A stretch of DNA of 64,000 nucleotides, taken from assembly GCF_025567045.1 (NCBI RefSeq), contig NZ_JAOQJK010000004.1, forward strand, positions 283,154-347,153, written 5' to 3'. This document shows, in pieces, positions 1 to 10,388 of the stretch (position 1 is the first letter of the stretch; the number at the start of each line of letters is the position of its first letter). A program made the translations under genes and the position numbers. The stretch is from Barnesiella propionica (lineage in GTDB: Bacteria > Bacteroidota > Bacteroidia > Bacteroidales > Barnesiellaceae). The notes beneath the pieces are model-generated. The model saw only the letters and a program-made list of their open reading frames with translations. It did no database searches and had not been told where the DNA came from.

Positions 1-1
1 A

Positions 2-781
2 CGTTTATTTGGAATACCTGTATTACTTACTTATCACAGCCCTAATTATGAACATAAAAAGTGGGGCTTTTTTTCCAGAATGATCTTACTTATGTCCGAG
101 AAAATCGCACTACGTTTTTCCAATCATATTATATTTGTTAACAGGTTTCAAATGGAAAAATATGGGAAAAAGGTGAAAAAAAAATCGGTATATATACCTA
201 ATGGAGTAGAGCCTGTATCTCCTTCTTCTTCCACTTCATATTTGAACTCAATCGGTATAAAACCACATAATTATGTGCTTGCGGTGGGGCGGATAACTCC
301 AGAAAAAGGATTCGAGTATCTTATAAAAGCGATGGAAATGATTCCGACAGAAATAAAATTAGTAATTGCCGGAGGGATAGATCATAAGTCGGATTATTAT
401 AAACAGTTAAATAATAGTACGTTGGGAAAGCGGCTCATTTTTACAGGATATGTGGATGGTGAACCTTTACAAGAATTATATGCCCATGCCAGGTTGTTTG
501 TTTTATCTTCTTTGAATGAAGGTTTTCCTCTGGTACTTTTAGAAGCTATGGGATATGGACTTGAGTTGCTTGTAAGTGATATTCCGGCTACACATTTGAT
601 AGAACTGGATGCTTCTTGTTATTTTAGAGCTGGCGATGTACATGAGCTTTCTGAAAAGATTTCTCGCTCATTATCGGAAGAATACCATTTGTGCAGATAT
701 GATTTGGCTCCATACGATTGGAAGAATATTGCTATTCAAGTGGGTGAGTTATATCGTTTTATTTCTAAAGCTCGAGCTTAA
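2..781 (+). CDS. Glycosyltransferase family 4 (GT-B fold), 5' end outside window
   Basis: The reading frame is open to the left edge of the window, so the gene starts upstream; the first in-window ATG at 80 is internal. The part before it (TYHSPNYEHKKWG) matches the N-terminal half of GT4 enzymes. The C-terminal donor-binding domain follows, with GRITPEKGFEYLIKAM and the E-x7-E type motif in NEGFPLVLLEAMGYG. Such enzymes transfer a sugar from a nucleotide-sugar donor during capsule, O-antigen or exopolysaccharide assembly at the cytoplasmic face. The donor and acceptor cannot be told from this sequence. A Wzi-like porin gene 1.6 kb downstream fits a surface-polysaccharide setting. Confidence 0.9.
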   Translation, partial: RLFGIPVLLTYHSPNYEHKKWGFFSRMILLMSEKIALRFSNHIIFVNRFQMEKYGKKVKKKSVYIPNGVEPVSPSSSTSYLNSIGIKPHNYVLAVGRITPEKGFEYLIKAMEMIPTEIKLVIAGGIDHKSDYYKQLNNSTLGKRLIFTGYVDGEPLQELYAHARLFVLSSLNEGFPLVLLEAMGYGLELLVSDIPATHLIELDASCYFRAGDVHELSEKISRSLSEEYHLCRYDLAPYDWKNIAIQVGELYRFISKARA

Positions 782-904
782 TTCTTTTATAGAAAAAACA
801 TCATAATAATTTTATTTTTTCATCAAACAATACTTAATCAGATTTGTTTGTAGTGTATATCAAGTTAAAAACTTGTAATAATCAATCACTAAAACAGAAC
901 TGAT

Positions 905-1537
905 ATGAAAAAACTAATTCCTATTCTTTTCGTAGCACTGGTTTTCTCTGCTTGCCAGAAAGAACCCAGCCTATCGAAACTGGACAATGATTATGTAGTC
1001 TTTACCGACTATGATAGCTCTGCTGATTTCAGTGCATTCAGTACCTATTATATGCCGGATAGTATCTTGCGTATAACAAACAGTAAAGACCCTAAGTACC
1101 TTACCGGAAATGATGCCGAATATATTCTTTCGGTGTATGAGGATAATATGGAAGCCAGAGGATATACTCGCGTGGATGAAAAAGATATCGCCGATCTGGG
1201 CTTGCAAATTAGTTATGTAGAAGATGTAAGTTATTTTGTTAATTATCCGAACTCTTATTGGTGGAACGGTTACCCGGGCTATTGGGGACCAGGTTACTGG
1301 GGTGCGGGTTGGGATTACTGGTACTATCCGTATCCGGTAGTTTATAGTTATAGTGTCGGTTCATTCCTGGCGGAAATGGTAAATCTTTCTGCTTCCACTG
1401 AAGCGAGTCGTCGTCTGCCTATATTGTGGGATGCTTATATGGCCGGTTTGCTTTCAGGTTCATCAAAGCTAAACCGGGATTTGGCCATAAGGGCAGTAGA
1501 TCAGGCTTTTGTTCAATCTCCCTATCTTAAGAAATAA
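905..1537 (+). CDS. DUF4136 family lipoprotein
   Basis: A 210-residue protein with a short hydrophobic leader and lipobox ending FSAC (Cys at about residue 17), so it is probably a lipid-anchored envelope protein. The layout resembles DUF4136, a family of envelope lipoproteins of unknown function: an early strand around DYDSSADFSAFSTYY, then a region equivalent to the ME-x-RGY-x-R segment (MEARGYTRVDEKD). Residues about 116-150 are unusually rich in Tyr, Trp, Pro and Gly. It lies 54 bases ahead of a beta-barrel gene on the same strand and the two are probably co-transcribed. The function is unknown. Confidence 0.8.
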   Translation: MKKLIPILFVALVFSACQKEPSLSKLDNDYVVFTDYDSSADFSAFSTYYMPDSILRITNSKDPKYLTGNDAEYILSVYEDNMEARGYTRVDEKDIADLGLQISYVEDVSYFVNYPNSYWWNGYPGYWGPGYWGAGWDYWYYPYPVVYSYSVGSFLAEMVNLSASTEASRRLPILWDAYMAGLLSGSSKLNRDLAIRAVDQAFVQSPYLKK

Positions 1538-1591
1538 TGCCTGATATAAAATTTTATTTAGTGTCTCACTTAAGATAAAATAGAAAAACGT

Positions 1592-2218
1592 ATGAAAACT
1601 TTCAAAAAAATATCATTATGGGTAGTTTTGGCCGTATCGTGCCTGATGCTCCCCGCAACGGGAAATGCGCAGATTATTCCCAATGGCTATGTCAATGTTG
1701 ACTGGCAGTTTAACTCTTTATCCGGCGAGTATGCCAATGTGGCCAGCGGATGGGGTATGAATTTCGAAGGCGGTTATTATGTCACTCCTAAATTAGGTTT
1801 AGGTTTGTTTCTTGCTTATAGTACCAATAATAAATATATCGGACGTGAGACTTTGGTTTTGAAGTCCAATTCTTCTCTAACGGCCGATCAGCAGCATTCT
1901 ATTTTTCAGTTGCCTTTCGGGGCTGTGGCAAAATATCGGTTTATGACACAAGGAATGTTCGAACCTTACGTATCGGTAAAACTCGGAGCCGCATATAGCC
2001 GTATGTCTTCTTATTTGCAAGTGTGGGAATTATATGATGATAGCTGGGGATTTACGGTATCTCCTGAAATTGGTGTAAGTTTTTTCCCCGTACCTTCATC
2101 CCGTTACGGATTTCATCTGGCGTTCTACTATAACTATGCGACAAATAAAAGCTTGGTGCTTACTTATGACCAGGATGGCCGTAATAACATAGGATTCCGC
2201 TTGGGTGTTTCATTTTAA
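1592..2218 (+). CDS. Outer membrane beta-barrel protein
   Basis: A 208-residue protein with a clear signal peptide (cleavage probably after GNAQ, about residue 27). Alternating hydrophobic strands follow, and the protein ends in Phe (FRLGVSF), as do outer-membrane barrels inserted by BamA. Its length suits a small 8-stranded OmpA/OmpW-like barrel. There are no catalytic motifs and no periplasmic OmpA domain. It follows the DUF4136 lipoprotein gene and is closed by a hairpin terminator, so the two may act together at the outer membrane. The specific function is unknown. Confidence 0.75.
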   Translation: MKTFKKISLWVVLAVSCLMLPATGNAQIIPNGYVNVDWQFNSLSGEYANVASGWGMNFEGGYYVTPKLGLGLFLAYSTNNKYIGRETLVLKSNSSLTADQQHSIFQLPFGAVAKYRFMTQGMFEPYVSVKLGAAYSRMSSYLQVWELYDDSWGFTVSPEIGVSFFPVPSSRYGFHLAFYYNYATNKSLVLTYDQDGRNNIGFRLGVSF

Positions 2219-2237
2219 TATATTGTTCGATAAAAAT

Positions 2238-2272
2238 AACAAAGGGATACACTTTCTGTGTGTCTCTTTGTT
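2238..2272 (+). terminator. Intrinsic terminator after the beta-barrel gene
   Basis: Arms of 15 bases (2238-2252 and 2258-2272) pair with two G-U pairs around a 5-base loop and are followed by GTTTTAT. The hairpin sits 20 bases after the stop codon of the barrel gene. Confidence 0.7.
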
Positions 2273-2310
2273 GTTTTATATAGTTATAAGTTGTGAATTA
2301 ACACGAATCA

Positions 2311-2342
2311 TTTGCGAAAGCGTTCTAAATACTTTATTTTTG
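2311..2342 (+). promoter_or_regulatory. Bacteroidetes-type promoter for the Wzi-like gene
   Basis: A TTTG box at 2311-2314 and TATTTTTG at 2335-2342 are separated by 20 bases, matching the Bacteroidetes primary-sigma consensus. Transcription would start near 2349, about 34 bases before the ATG at 2383. Confidence 0.7.
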
Positions 2343-2382
2343 TTACTTATATAGGACTTAAATTTCTCCTGTTTGAATAATT

Positions 2383-3993
2383 ATGATTCGAATTCATCAA
2401 TATATTATAAGAGTATTTCTTATTCTGTTTTTTGGAATAGTTTCTGCCGTATCCTTTGCCCAGTATCCGTTACATTACGATGTGTCGTTTAACGGGATTT
2501 TTGCCGAGACGGACGAAGTTCCTTATCAATTGGCCAGTAACAGGCATGGTGTCGTTTCTCCGGACGGCTCAAATGGCTGGGCAAGAGTCGGATTATTCAG
2601 AAATTGGGATACTTCGTCCCGGTTTTCTTATGCTTTCGGTATAGACTTGGCAGGTGGTTTCGCTCAAACATCTACGATGTTACGTACATCGTTGCAGGAT
2701 TCATTCGATTCTTATTCCGATGAATTCAGGCGTGATGTCCATCTTTCTAAAATGAGATTCTGGATTCAGCAAGCTTATGCGGATATTAAATATCGCTCGA
2801 TATTTCTATCTGTAGGAAGTAAAGAATATACTGGAGAAATAACTAATTTCCTTTTGAGTTCGGGAGATCTTATATGGTCGGGGAATGCCCGTCCCATACC
2901 GCAAATTCGGGCTGGATTCTGGGATTTTGTAAATATTCCGTTTACGAATGGCTGGGTACAAATAAAAGGAGATATAGCTTATGGGATATTTACCGATGAT
3001 AATTATCTCAAAAGCCGTTTTAATTATGATGGCTATAGCCAATCGGCCTATAGTCTGTCATTTGTTACGACAAATACATTATATCATCAGAAAAGAGTTT
3101 ACTTCCGTTCGCATAAAGACAGACCATTTGTTGTGACCATTGGTACAGAAATAGGTACTCAGTTTGCCGGTGATTATCGATCGTATACAAATGGCCGAAT
3201 AATGAATGAAATATTATCGCCTGTCCGGTTTAAGGATTTCTTAAGAGTAATTATTCCTACTTCGGGAGATGGAGATACTAATTTGGGAGATCAATTGTAT
3301 AAGTATGGTAATCATGTGGGAATGTGGAGTTTGATGGCTGAATATCATTTTAAGGATAAATCGAAAATAAAAGCTTATTTTGAATGGCCTTTTGAAGATG
3401 CTTCTGGTATGGGTAAGCTCAATGGTTGGGATGGACTATGGGGGATTGAATATAATACTGGAAAAAAAAATCTTTTGTCGGGAGCGGTGCTGGAATATTT
3501 GGATTTTACCAATCAAAGCGGTCCTATTCATTGGGCTCCGGCCGATCATGAAAATACGTCATTACAGGCCCACGCCACAGGTTCCGACGATTATTATAAT
3601 AATTTTTTTTATAATGGTTGGGCTCATTACGGTATGTCTATGGGCTCTCCTATGGCTAAATCTCCGGCTTATAACCGGGATGGTTATATGAGGTTTACCG
3701 ATAATCGTATTCGTGGTTTCCATTTGGGCTTTAACGGTTATTTTCGCCCGAATTGGAATTATAGGGTATTATCTTCATGGCGTAAGTCCTGGGGTACTTT
3801 TTTTGTTCCGTTGGCGAAACCTTCGACAGCTACTTCCATAATGATAGAATCTTCTTACTCTTTTCCTTCGGTGAGAGGGTTGTCAGTTACTTTGCAATTA
3901 GCTCAGGACTGGGGCACTATGTACGGAAAAAATAGTGGTATTATGATCGGTGTGCGTCGTACGGGAAGTCTTTTTAATAAAAAAGAGAGATGA
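2383..3993 (+). CDS. Capsule assembly Wzi family outer-membrane protein
   Basis: A 536-residue protein with a signal peptide ending near SFAQ (about residue 26), followed by an all-beta, Tyr/Trp-rich sequence typical of a large outer-membrane barrel. The early part (PYQLASNRHGVVSPDGSNGW) and the spacing of strand-like segments match Bacteroidetes proteins assigned to the Wzi family. In enteric bacteria Wzi is an 18-stranded barrel that helps tether capsule to the cell surface; that role is inferred here. The glycosyltransferase at the left edge fits. It has its own promoter and overlaps the next gene by 4 bases (ATGA), so translation is likely coupled. Confidence 0.75.
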   Translation: MIRIHQYIIRVFLILFFGIVSAVSFAQYPLHYDVSFNGIFAETDEVPYQLASNRHGVVSPDGSNGWARVGLFRNWDTSSRFSYAFGIDLAGGFAQTSTMLRTSLQDSFDSYSDEFRRDVHLSKMRFWIQQAYADIKYRSIFLSVGSKEYTGEITNFLLSSGDLIWSGNARPIPQIRAGFWDFVNIPFTNGWVQIKGDIAYGIFTDDNYLKSRFNYDGYSQSAYSLSFVTTNTLYHQKRVYFRSHKDRPFVVTIGTEIGTQFAGDYRSYTNGRIMNEILSPVRFKDFLRVIIPTSGDGDTNLGDQLYKYGNHVGMWSLMAEYHFKDKSKIKAYFEWPFEDASGMGKLNGWDGLWGIEYNTGKKNLLSGAVLEYLDFTNQSGPIHWAPADHENTSLQAHATGSDDYYNNFFYNGWAHYGMSMGSPMAKSPAYNRDGYMRFTDNRIRGFHLGFNGYFRPNWNYRVLSSWRKSWGTFFVPLAKPSTATSIMIESSYSFPSVRGLSVTLQLAQDWGTMYGKNSGIMIGVRRTGSLFNKKER

Positions 3994-4418
3994 GATTTAT
4001 GAAAAATATTGTTGTCTTGTTTATTTTGTGGATGACGATTTTGTTATCGGCATGTACTCATAATGATGGAGATATCGGTCCTTTGTTCGGGCAATGGAAG
4101 CTTGTTTCTATAGAAAAATCCGGCCAGAAGTATATTTATGATAATCTTTTCGTTTCATTTCAATCTGCAGTTATAGAATTTAAAACGGTGACATATCCTC
4201 ATGATTATGATTGGATATGTGGGGAATATAAACATATTGATAATTATTTAAATATTAAAATAAAAGAAGGTTCCGAGTCCGTATTGAACGATTTTCAATT
4301 AAATAAAAATAATGAAGATGAATGGAGTTTCTCATTTAATATTGTAAAGCTGACGAATAATAAGATGGTTTTGTCCTTAGATGATAAAATATATACTTTT
4401 GCTAAGTATGGAAATTAA
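3990..4418 (+). CDS. Lipocalin-like lipoprotein
   Basis: A 142-residue protein with signal peptide and lipobox LSAC (Cys at about residue 22). The mature part begins with G-x-W (FGQWKLVSIEKSG), the usual opening of Bacteroidetes lipocalin-like proteins, followed by about eight predicted strands and no charged catalytic motif. The start at 3990 overlaps the Wzi-like gene by 4 bases; an alternative ATG lies at 3999. It probably works with the upstream barrel, but its ligand is unknown. Its stop codon shares the sequence TTAA (4415-4418) with the stop of the convergent gene. Confidence 0.7.
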   Translation: MRFMKNIVVLFILWMTILLSACTHNDGDIGPLFGQWKLVSIEKSGQKYIYDNLFVSFQSAVIEFKTVTYPHDYDWICGEYKHIDNYLNIKIKEGSESVLNDFQLNKNNEDEWSFSFNIVKLTNNKMVLSLDDKIYTFAKYGN

Positions 4419-4984
4419 AGTATTCTTATATTTTTATTTATTGTTCTGGGTGAAGGATTGTCCCTTATCAGCATAATGGGAAATTCATTATCCTTTGTTC
4501 TTCTTTGTGCCGTATTTGGATATACCTCGGAAACGCCGTCTGTGTGAGATATTATAACATAGCGTTTTAACTGTCTTTTTATTGAAATATCATTTTTCAT
4601 ATATAACCAAATGAAATCCATTTTTTGGTACAGGGAATTTTCGATGTAACCGATAATAGTTCCTTTCTTTAACTGGACCGAAGGGGAAGAGAGAAAGATA
4701 AGACAATGAGTGAAATTGCTATTGAGCGATGGGTCCTGGAATTTTTCTATGGCAATTTTCGTTTCGTCGTTTCTTATTGTCCAGATGCCTTCATAGCCGT
4801 CGGAATTGAATGTCTCGAGATATGCAAGAAGACCTTGCTCGTCATATTCCGGAATAATGATGGGTGTCTCCGGAGGGGTGTTGTGTTGTTTCTCATCGTC
4901 GGGAAACAAATCATTATTTTGTGCCGGTAGAATAAATACCGGCAGAATCGAAAGTAAAAATGTAGCAACATGTTTGCCTTTCAT
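4415..4984 (-). CDS. Secreted protein of unknown family
   Basis: A 189-residue protein with an N-terminal hydrophobic leader ending near LPAQ, so it is probably exported to the periplasm. I do not recognise the family. The mature part begins with a Pro/Glu/Asp-rich segment (about residues 25-45). A compact alpha/beta stretch with GIWTIRND, a hydrophobic FTHCLIFLSS strand and YVIISHTDGVSEVYP follows, and the tail is basic and low in structure. It follows the DUF3078 gene by 11 bases and is probably translated from the same mRNA. It ends tail to tail with the lipocalin-like gene with no terminator between them. Confidence 0.65.
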   Translation of the reverse strand: MKGKHVATFLLSILPVFILPAQNNDLFPDDEKQHNTPPETPIIIPEYDEQGLLAYLETFNSDGYEGIWTIRNDETKIAIEKFQDPSLNSNFTHCLIFLSSPSVQLKKGTIIGYIENSLYQKMDFIWLYMKNDISIKRQLKRYVIISHTDGVSEVYPNTAQRRTKDNEFPIMLIRDNPSPRTINKNIRIL

Positions 4985-4995
4985 CTTATGATTAA

Positions 4996-6408
4996 TTAGA
5001 ATCTGTAATTAAATCCGAAACTCAATAATTCTTTCAGTTGAAAATATTTCCAGCTTTCCTGTCTTTGTACTCCGTCGTCATAACGAAGATGCACGAATAA
5101 GCGTGTGGAAAAATATTTATTCAAGAGAAAATCGAACGAATTTTCCAGTTCTGCTTGAACTTTTTTATAATTGGTAAAATAGAAAAGCCTTGATGTCCAT
5201 CTTATATTATAGGTGAATGCCCAGCTTAGTTTTGCTTCCATAGAAGAACCGTACTGGTTTATAGCGTGTGCTCCGTTCTTAAATCCTATTCGTTCCAGTT
5301 CGGCCGGAACGATTTTGGTATGTTTTTTGACGAAAAGCAGGTTATACGAAAAAGGTGACAGCGATACCGAAGTTTCCAGCTTTTTCGATTCGTCTTTATG
5401 CTGGTAGGTCATACCTACACCCATGTTAAACTCGCTGGGTGAGAATGGTTCGGTTATCCGTTCATCTGTATTCACTTTGAAATTGTTGAATATTTGAGTT
5501 TTGTAATAAAGAGACGTTGTATAATACCATTTATTGAATGCTTTAACACCAAATGTGGAATTGATTTGGAACAGATCTTCATTAATACGTATGGAGCGGC
5601 TGTCTTCGTCCGGTGCATTATTGATGTTGAGACGCCATTGTACACTGTTCTCAAATAATAATTTTTTACTCAGATCATTCAAGTTGATCGAGTATTGCTG
5701 GTCACTTACGAGGTTCAGGTTACTGTTTCCTCCTTTGTACCAGTTCTCCGAGACGTAGACTTGGGAGAATTGTACGGATGATTGGAAATGATGAATCCAC
5801 CGGGGAATCTTCAATTTTACCTTACCTACATCGCTTTTAACTTCGAGCGGTTTTTCTGTGATTTGGAGAATATTTTTTGTGGGAGATACTTCTATGATGT
5901 ATTGTTTTGGAACTTCAGGAAGCATATCCACATTGTATTTTATCTTTTCGGGTTCATCTATTATCATTTTATAAACAGCCATATCTCCCCAGTAACTCGA
6001 ACGGTTGATGCGGTCCAGCCACATAGTATCGTTTTTTAATACATAAGGGCTGAGACCTTTTGGCTTTTTTACTGTCAGCTTTTCCGGATAAAATTCGCGC
6101 ATCCCTTTAAATATAATAGGCATGAATATGGGATTGACAGGCATATGAGGTCTGAGTTCCCGGGCATGGCGTGCGCTATCCGCCATTTCAAGCATGTCGA
6201 TTATCTTTTCGATCCGGTTTGAATAGCCAGTGGTATCGGTTTCGATTAATGATAATAAAGCAGCATTTTCTTTGATCTCCGGAAAATCGTGGGCAGGTTG
6301 GGATATTGAATCGGCAGGAATGGTGTTTGTAATGTGATTATCCTGTGCGTTGATAGTAGGAAATATAAATGCTAACAAAATAATTATCAGAGTAGAATGT
6401 AATTTCAT
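4996..6408 (-). CDS. DUF3078 domain outer-membrane protein
   Basis: A 470-residue protein with a signal peptide ending near INAQ (about residue 21). A middle section contains GLSPYVLKNDTMWLD and RSSYWGDMAVYKMII. A long C-terminal beta-rich DUF3078-like domain then begins around the YKGGNSNLNL stretch. The protein ends in aromatic-basic-Phe (FNYRF), typical of an outer-membrane barrel. DUF3078 proteins are widespread in Bacteroidetes but functionally uncharacterised. It is divergently transcribed from pyrG; a TATCTTTG-like -7 box on the minus strand lies at 6432-6439. A secreted protein of unknown family follows in the same operon. Confidence 0.8.
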   Translation of the reverse strand: MKLHSTLIIILLAFIFPTINAQDNHITNTIPADSISQPAHDFPEIKENAALLSLIETDTTGYSNRIEKIIDMLEMADSARHARELRPHMPVNPIFMPIIFKGMREFYPEKLTVKKPKGLSPYVLKNDTMWLDRINRSSYWGDMAVYKMIIDEPEKIKYNVDMLPEVPKQYIIEVSPTKNILQITEKPLEVKSDVGKVKLKIPRWIHHFQSSVQFSQVYVSENWYKGGNSNLNLVSDQQYSINLNDLSKKLLFENSVQWRLNINNAPDEDSRSIRINEDLFQINSTFGVKAFNKWYYTTSLYYKTQIFNNFKVNTDERITEPFSPSEFNMGVGMTYQHKDESKKLETSVSLSPFSYNLLFVKKHTKIVPAELERIGFKNGAHAINQYGSSMEAKLSWAFTYNIRWTSRLFYFTNYKKVQAELENSFDFLLNKYFSTRLFVHLRYDDGVQRQESWKYFQLKELLSFGFNYRF

Positions 6409-6592
6409 ATTATATGTTTTGTGAGTTTATGCAAAGATAAAAAAATAAATACATAAAAAAGATGCAAAGGACAATGTAATGTTCGAACGTAAAAGTAAAT
6501 CGGTGATATACGGATTGTTTTATGTCGGTTTCGGCAAGTGTTATTATTGGTAATTTAATTATTCTTAATTCTGCATTATGGATTATTTTTCC

Positions 6593-6600
6593 TAATTTTG
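6593..6600 (+). promoter_or_regulatory. -7 box (TAATTTTG) upstream of pyrG
   Basis: TAATTTTG followed by C fits the Bacteroidetes -7 element. No good TTTG lies at the expected upstream distance, so this is a partial match. It would give a leader of about 50 bases before the GTG start of pyrG. Confidence 0.5.
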
Positions 6601-6634
6601 CAACTTGTAAAAATATTGTACACACAAAAAGTAA

Positions 6635-8263
<1,629 letters not shown>

Positions 8264-8300
8264 TGTAAAAATATAAACAAGACGACTATTATTAAGAAGT

Positions 8301-10202
8301 ATGGATAAAAACACGATTCTTGGTTTTGTCTTAATGGGTATTATTGTTGTCGCATTCACGTGGTTGGCACAACCTACCCCGGAACAGCTCGAAGCGCAAA
8401 AACGCTATACCGATTCTATTGCGACAGTAGATAGTATCCGTCTGGCACAAGACCAGATTATCAAACAAAATGAACAGGTGGAGCAAATGCTCATTACCGA
8501 TACGATTGCTGTCGCTACCGATTCGGTACGTAATGTAATTCTTGATCAGACGTACGGAGAATTCTCTCAAAATGCTATTGGAGAAGAAAAATTTATTACG
8601 CTTTCTAACGAATTACTTACTCTTAAGTTCTCTAATAAAGGAGGTAAATTATATGAAGCCGTTCTTAATAATTATGAAGCTTATGATTCTACGAAAGTGA
8701 CTTTGTTCACCGCTCAGGAGAATAATTACGGTTTTATGTTTAAGACGAATGCCCGGGTAATTGATTCCAAATCGCTTTATTTCGAACCTATTGCTACCGA
8801 CAGTACAGTGACTATGCGTCTGGCATTCAAGAACGGAAGTATTTTTGATGTCCGGTATACGTTACCGAAAAACAGCTATATGCTGAAAATGGATATCGTA
8901 CAAAACGGCATGGATAAAATATTACCTTCGAGCGTAGTATATCTGGACTTTTATTGGGATCAGACGATGCGCCGACAGGAAAAAGGACGTATGTTCGAGG
9001 AACGTAACAGTGCATTGTATTATAAATTTTACGGGGATGATGTGGAAAACCTGAGCCAGGGAAGTGACGATAATGAAAGAGTGACTACCAGCCTTAAATG
9101 GATAGGTTTTAAAAATCAGTTTTTCTCTTCGGTTTTCATTGCAGATGAACGTTTCAATGAAGGCTCGTTTACTTCGCAGATGATGAAAGATGATTTTTAT
9201 TTAAAGAAATTCCATGCAGAAACGACATTTAATTATGATCCTTCTTCTGCCAATCCCGCTGGTTTTTCTTTCTTCCTCGGACCAAACTCCTATCCGTTAT
9301 TGAAATCTTATGACAAAGGACGTTCTGGGGATGAGGAACTGGACCTCGATCAATTGGTTCCGTTGGGTTATCAGTTCTTTCGTTGGATAAATACCTGGAT
9401 TATCATACCTATTTTTACTTTATTGGGTAAGTTCTTCTCCAATTACGGGATAATAATCCTGATAATGACAATATTTATTAAATTGGTGCTTTTCCCGTTC
9501 ACATACAAGTCTTATATGTCAACGGCAAAAATGCAGGTTTTGAAACCTCAGATTGAGGAAATAAATGCGAAATATCCCAAAAAAGAAGAAGCTCTGGAAC
9601 GGCAGCGCGCAACGATGGATCTATATAGTAAGGCAGGTGTAAATCCCATGGGCGGATGTATCCCTATGCTGTTGCAGATGCCTATTTTATTGGCTATGTT
9701 CGCCTTTTTCCCTTCTTCGATAGAGTTGCGTGGAGAATCATTCCTTTGGGCCCATGATTTGTCAAGCTATGATTCTATTTTTAGCTGGGACACATATATT
9801 CCTATTATAACTCCGTATTTCGGTAATCATATCAGCCTTTTCTGTTTGTTGATGACGGTCACCAATTTGTTATATACCAAGTTGAATATGGAGAGTCAGG
9901 CAGGTTCACAACAGATGCCCGGAATGAAGGTAATGATGTATATGATGCCGTTGATGTTTTTGGTATTCTTTAATAATTATGCTTCGGGTCTCAGTTACTA
10001 CTATTTTGTTTCCACTTTGATAACCATCTTACAGACTTATGCATTCAAAAAATTTATCAATAAAGATAAAGTGTTGGCTAAGTTGAAAGAAAATCAGAAA
10101 AAGCCCCGTAAGAAAAGTGGCTTTATGGCACGCCTTGAAGAAGCGCAGCGTCAGCAACAAGCTGCTTTAAGAGAGCAACAAAAAAAGAATAAACGCCGCT
10201 AA
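8301..10202 (+). CDS. yidC: Membrane protein insertase YidC
   Basis: Inner-membrane insertase/chaperone that works alone or with SecYEG to insert and fold membrane proteins. At 633 residues it has the long Gram-negative form. It has one N-terminal membrane segment (about residues 5-22), a large periplasmic beta domain (about 60-350), then the conserved five-helix core from about residue 355 with ITIFIKLVLFPFTYKSYMS and MGGCIPMLLQMPILLAMF. The tail is strongly basic (about 590-633, many Lys/Arg/Gln), as expected for a ribosome-contacting end. It lies directly downstream of pyrG and is closed by a hairpin terminator. Confidence 0.97.
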   Translation: MDKNTILGFVLMGIIVVAFTWLAQPTPEQLEAQKRYTDSIATVDSIRLAQDQIIKQNEQVEQMLITDTIAVATDSVRNVILDQTYGEFSQNAIGEEKFITLSNELLTLKFSNKGGKLYEAVLNNYEAYDSTKVTLFTAQENNYGFMFKTNARVIDSKSLYFEPIATDSTVTMRLAFKNGSIFDVRYTLPKNSYMLKMDIVQNGMDKILPSSVVYLDFYWDQTMRRQEKGRMFEERNSALYYKFYGDDVENLSQGSDDNERVTTSLKWIGFKNQFFSSVFIADERFNEGSFTSQMMKDDFYLKKFHAETTFNYDPSSANPAGFSFFLGPNSYPLLKSYDKGRSGDEELDLDQLVPLGYQFFRWINTWIIIPIFTLLGKFFSNYGIIILIMTIFIKLVLFPFTYKSYMSTAKMQVLKPQIEEINAKYPKKEEALERQRATMDLYSKAGVNPMGGCIPMLLQMPILLAMFAFFPSSIELRGESFLWAHDLSSYDSIFSWDTYIPIITPYFGNHISLFCLLMTVTNLLYTKLNMESQAGSQQMPGMKVMMYMMPLMFLVFFNNYASGLSYYYFVSTLITILQTYAFKKFINKDKVLAKLKENQKKPRKKSGFMARLEEAQRQQQAALREQQKKNKRR

Positions 10203-10223
10203 CTAAAGATATTTTTAAAATAT

Positions 10224-10267
10224 AAAAAGGAGCTGTTTAACAATTAAAGGTTATTCAGTTCCTTTTT
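10224..10267 (+). terminator. Intrinsic terminator after yidC
   Basis: A 12-base stem with one G-U pair (arms 10224-10235 and 10256-10267) has a 20-base loop and ends in a run of six T. It lies 21 bases after the yidC stop codon. Confidence 0.65.
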
Positions 10268-10283
10268 TATTAATGCAGATATG

Positions 10284-10349
10284 TATTTATTTAGTTGTAA
10301 ATAAATAATTATTTGTTTTCAGATATCTTGAGATATTGTCTCAGGATAT
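10284..10349. repeat. Two consecutive short inverted repeats before the LRR pseudogene
   Basis: The first is a perfect 10-base AT-rich palindrome arm pair (10284-10293 / 10298-10307, 4-base loop). The second is an 11-base pair with one G-U (10323-10333 / 10339-10349, 5-base loop). Neither is a terminator for yidC, which already has one. They may be remains of regulatory DNA of the dead gene or of an element end. Confidence 0.4.
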
Positions 10350-10388
10350 ATTATGCAAGCCCTTTTGGGGTTAAATCGTATATATAAA

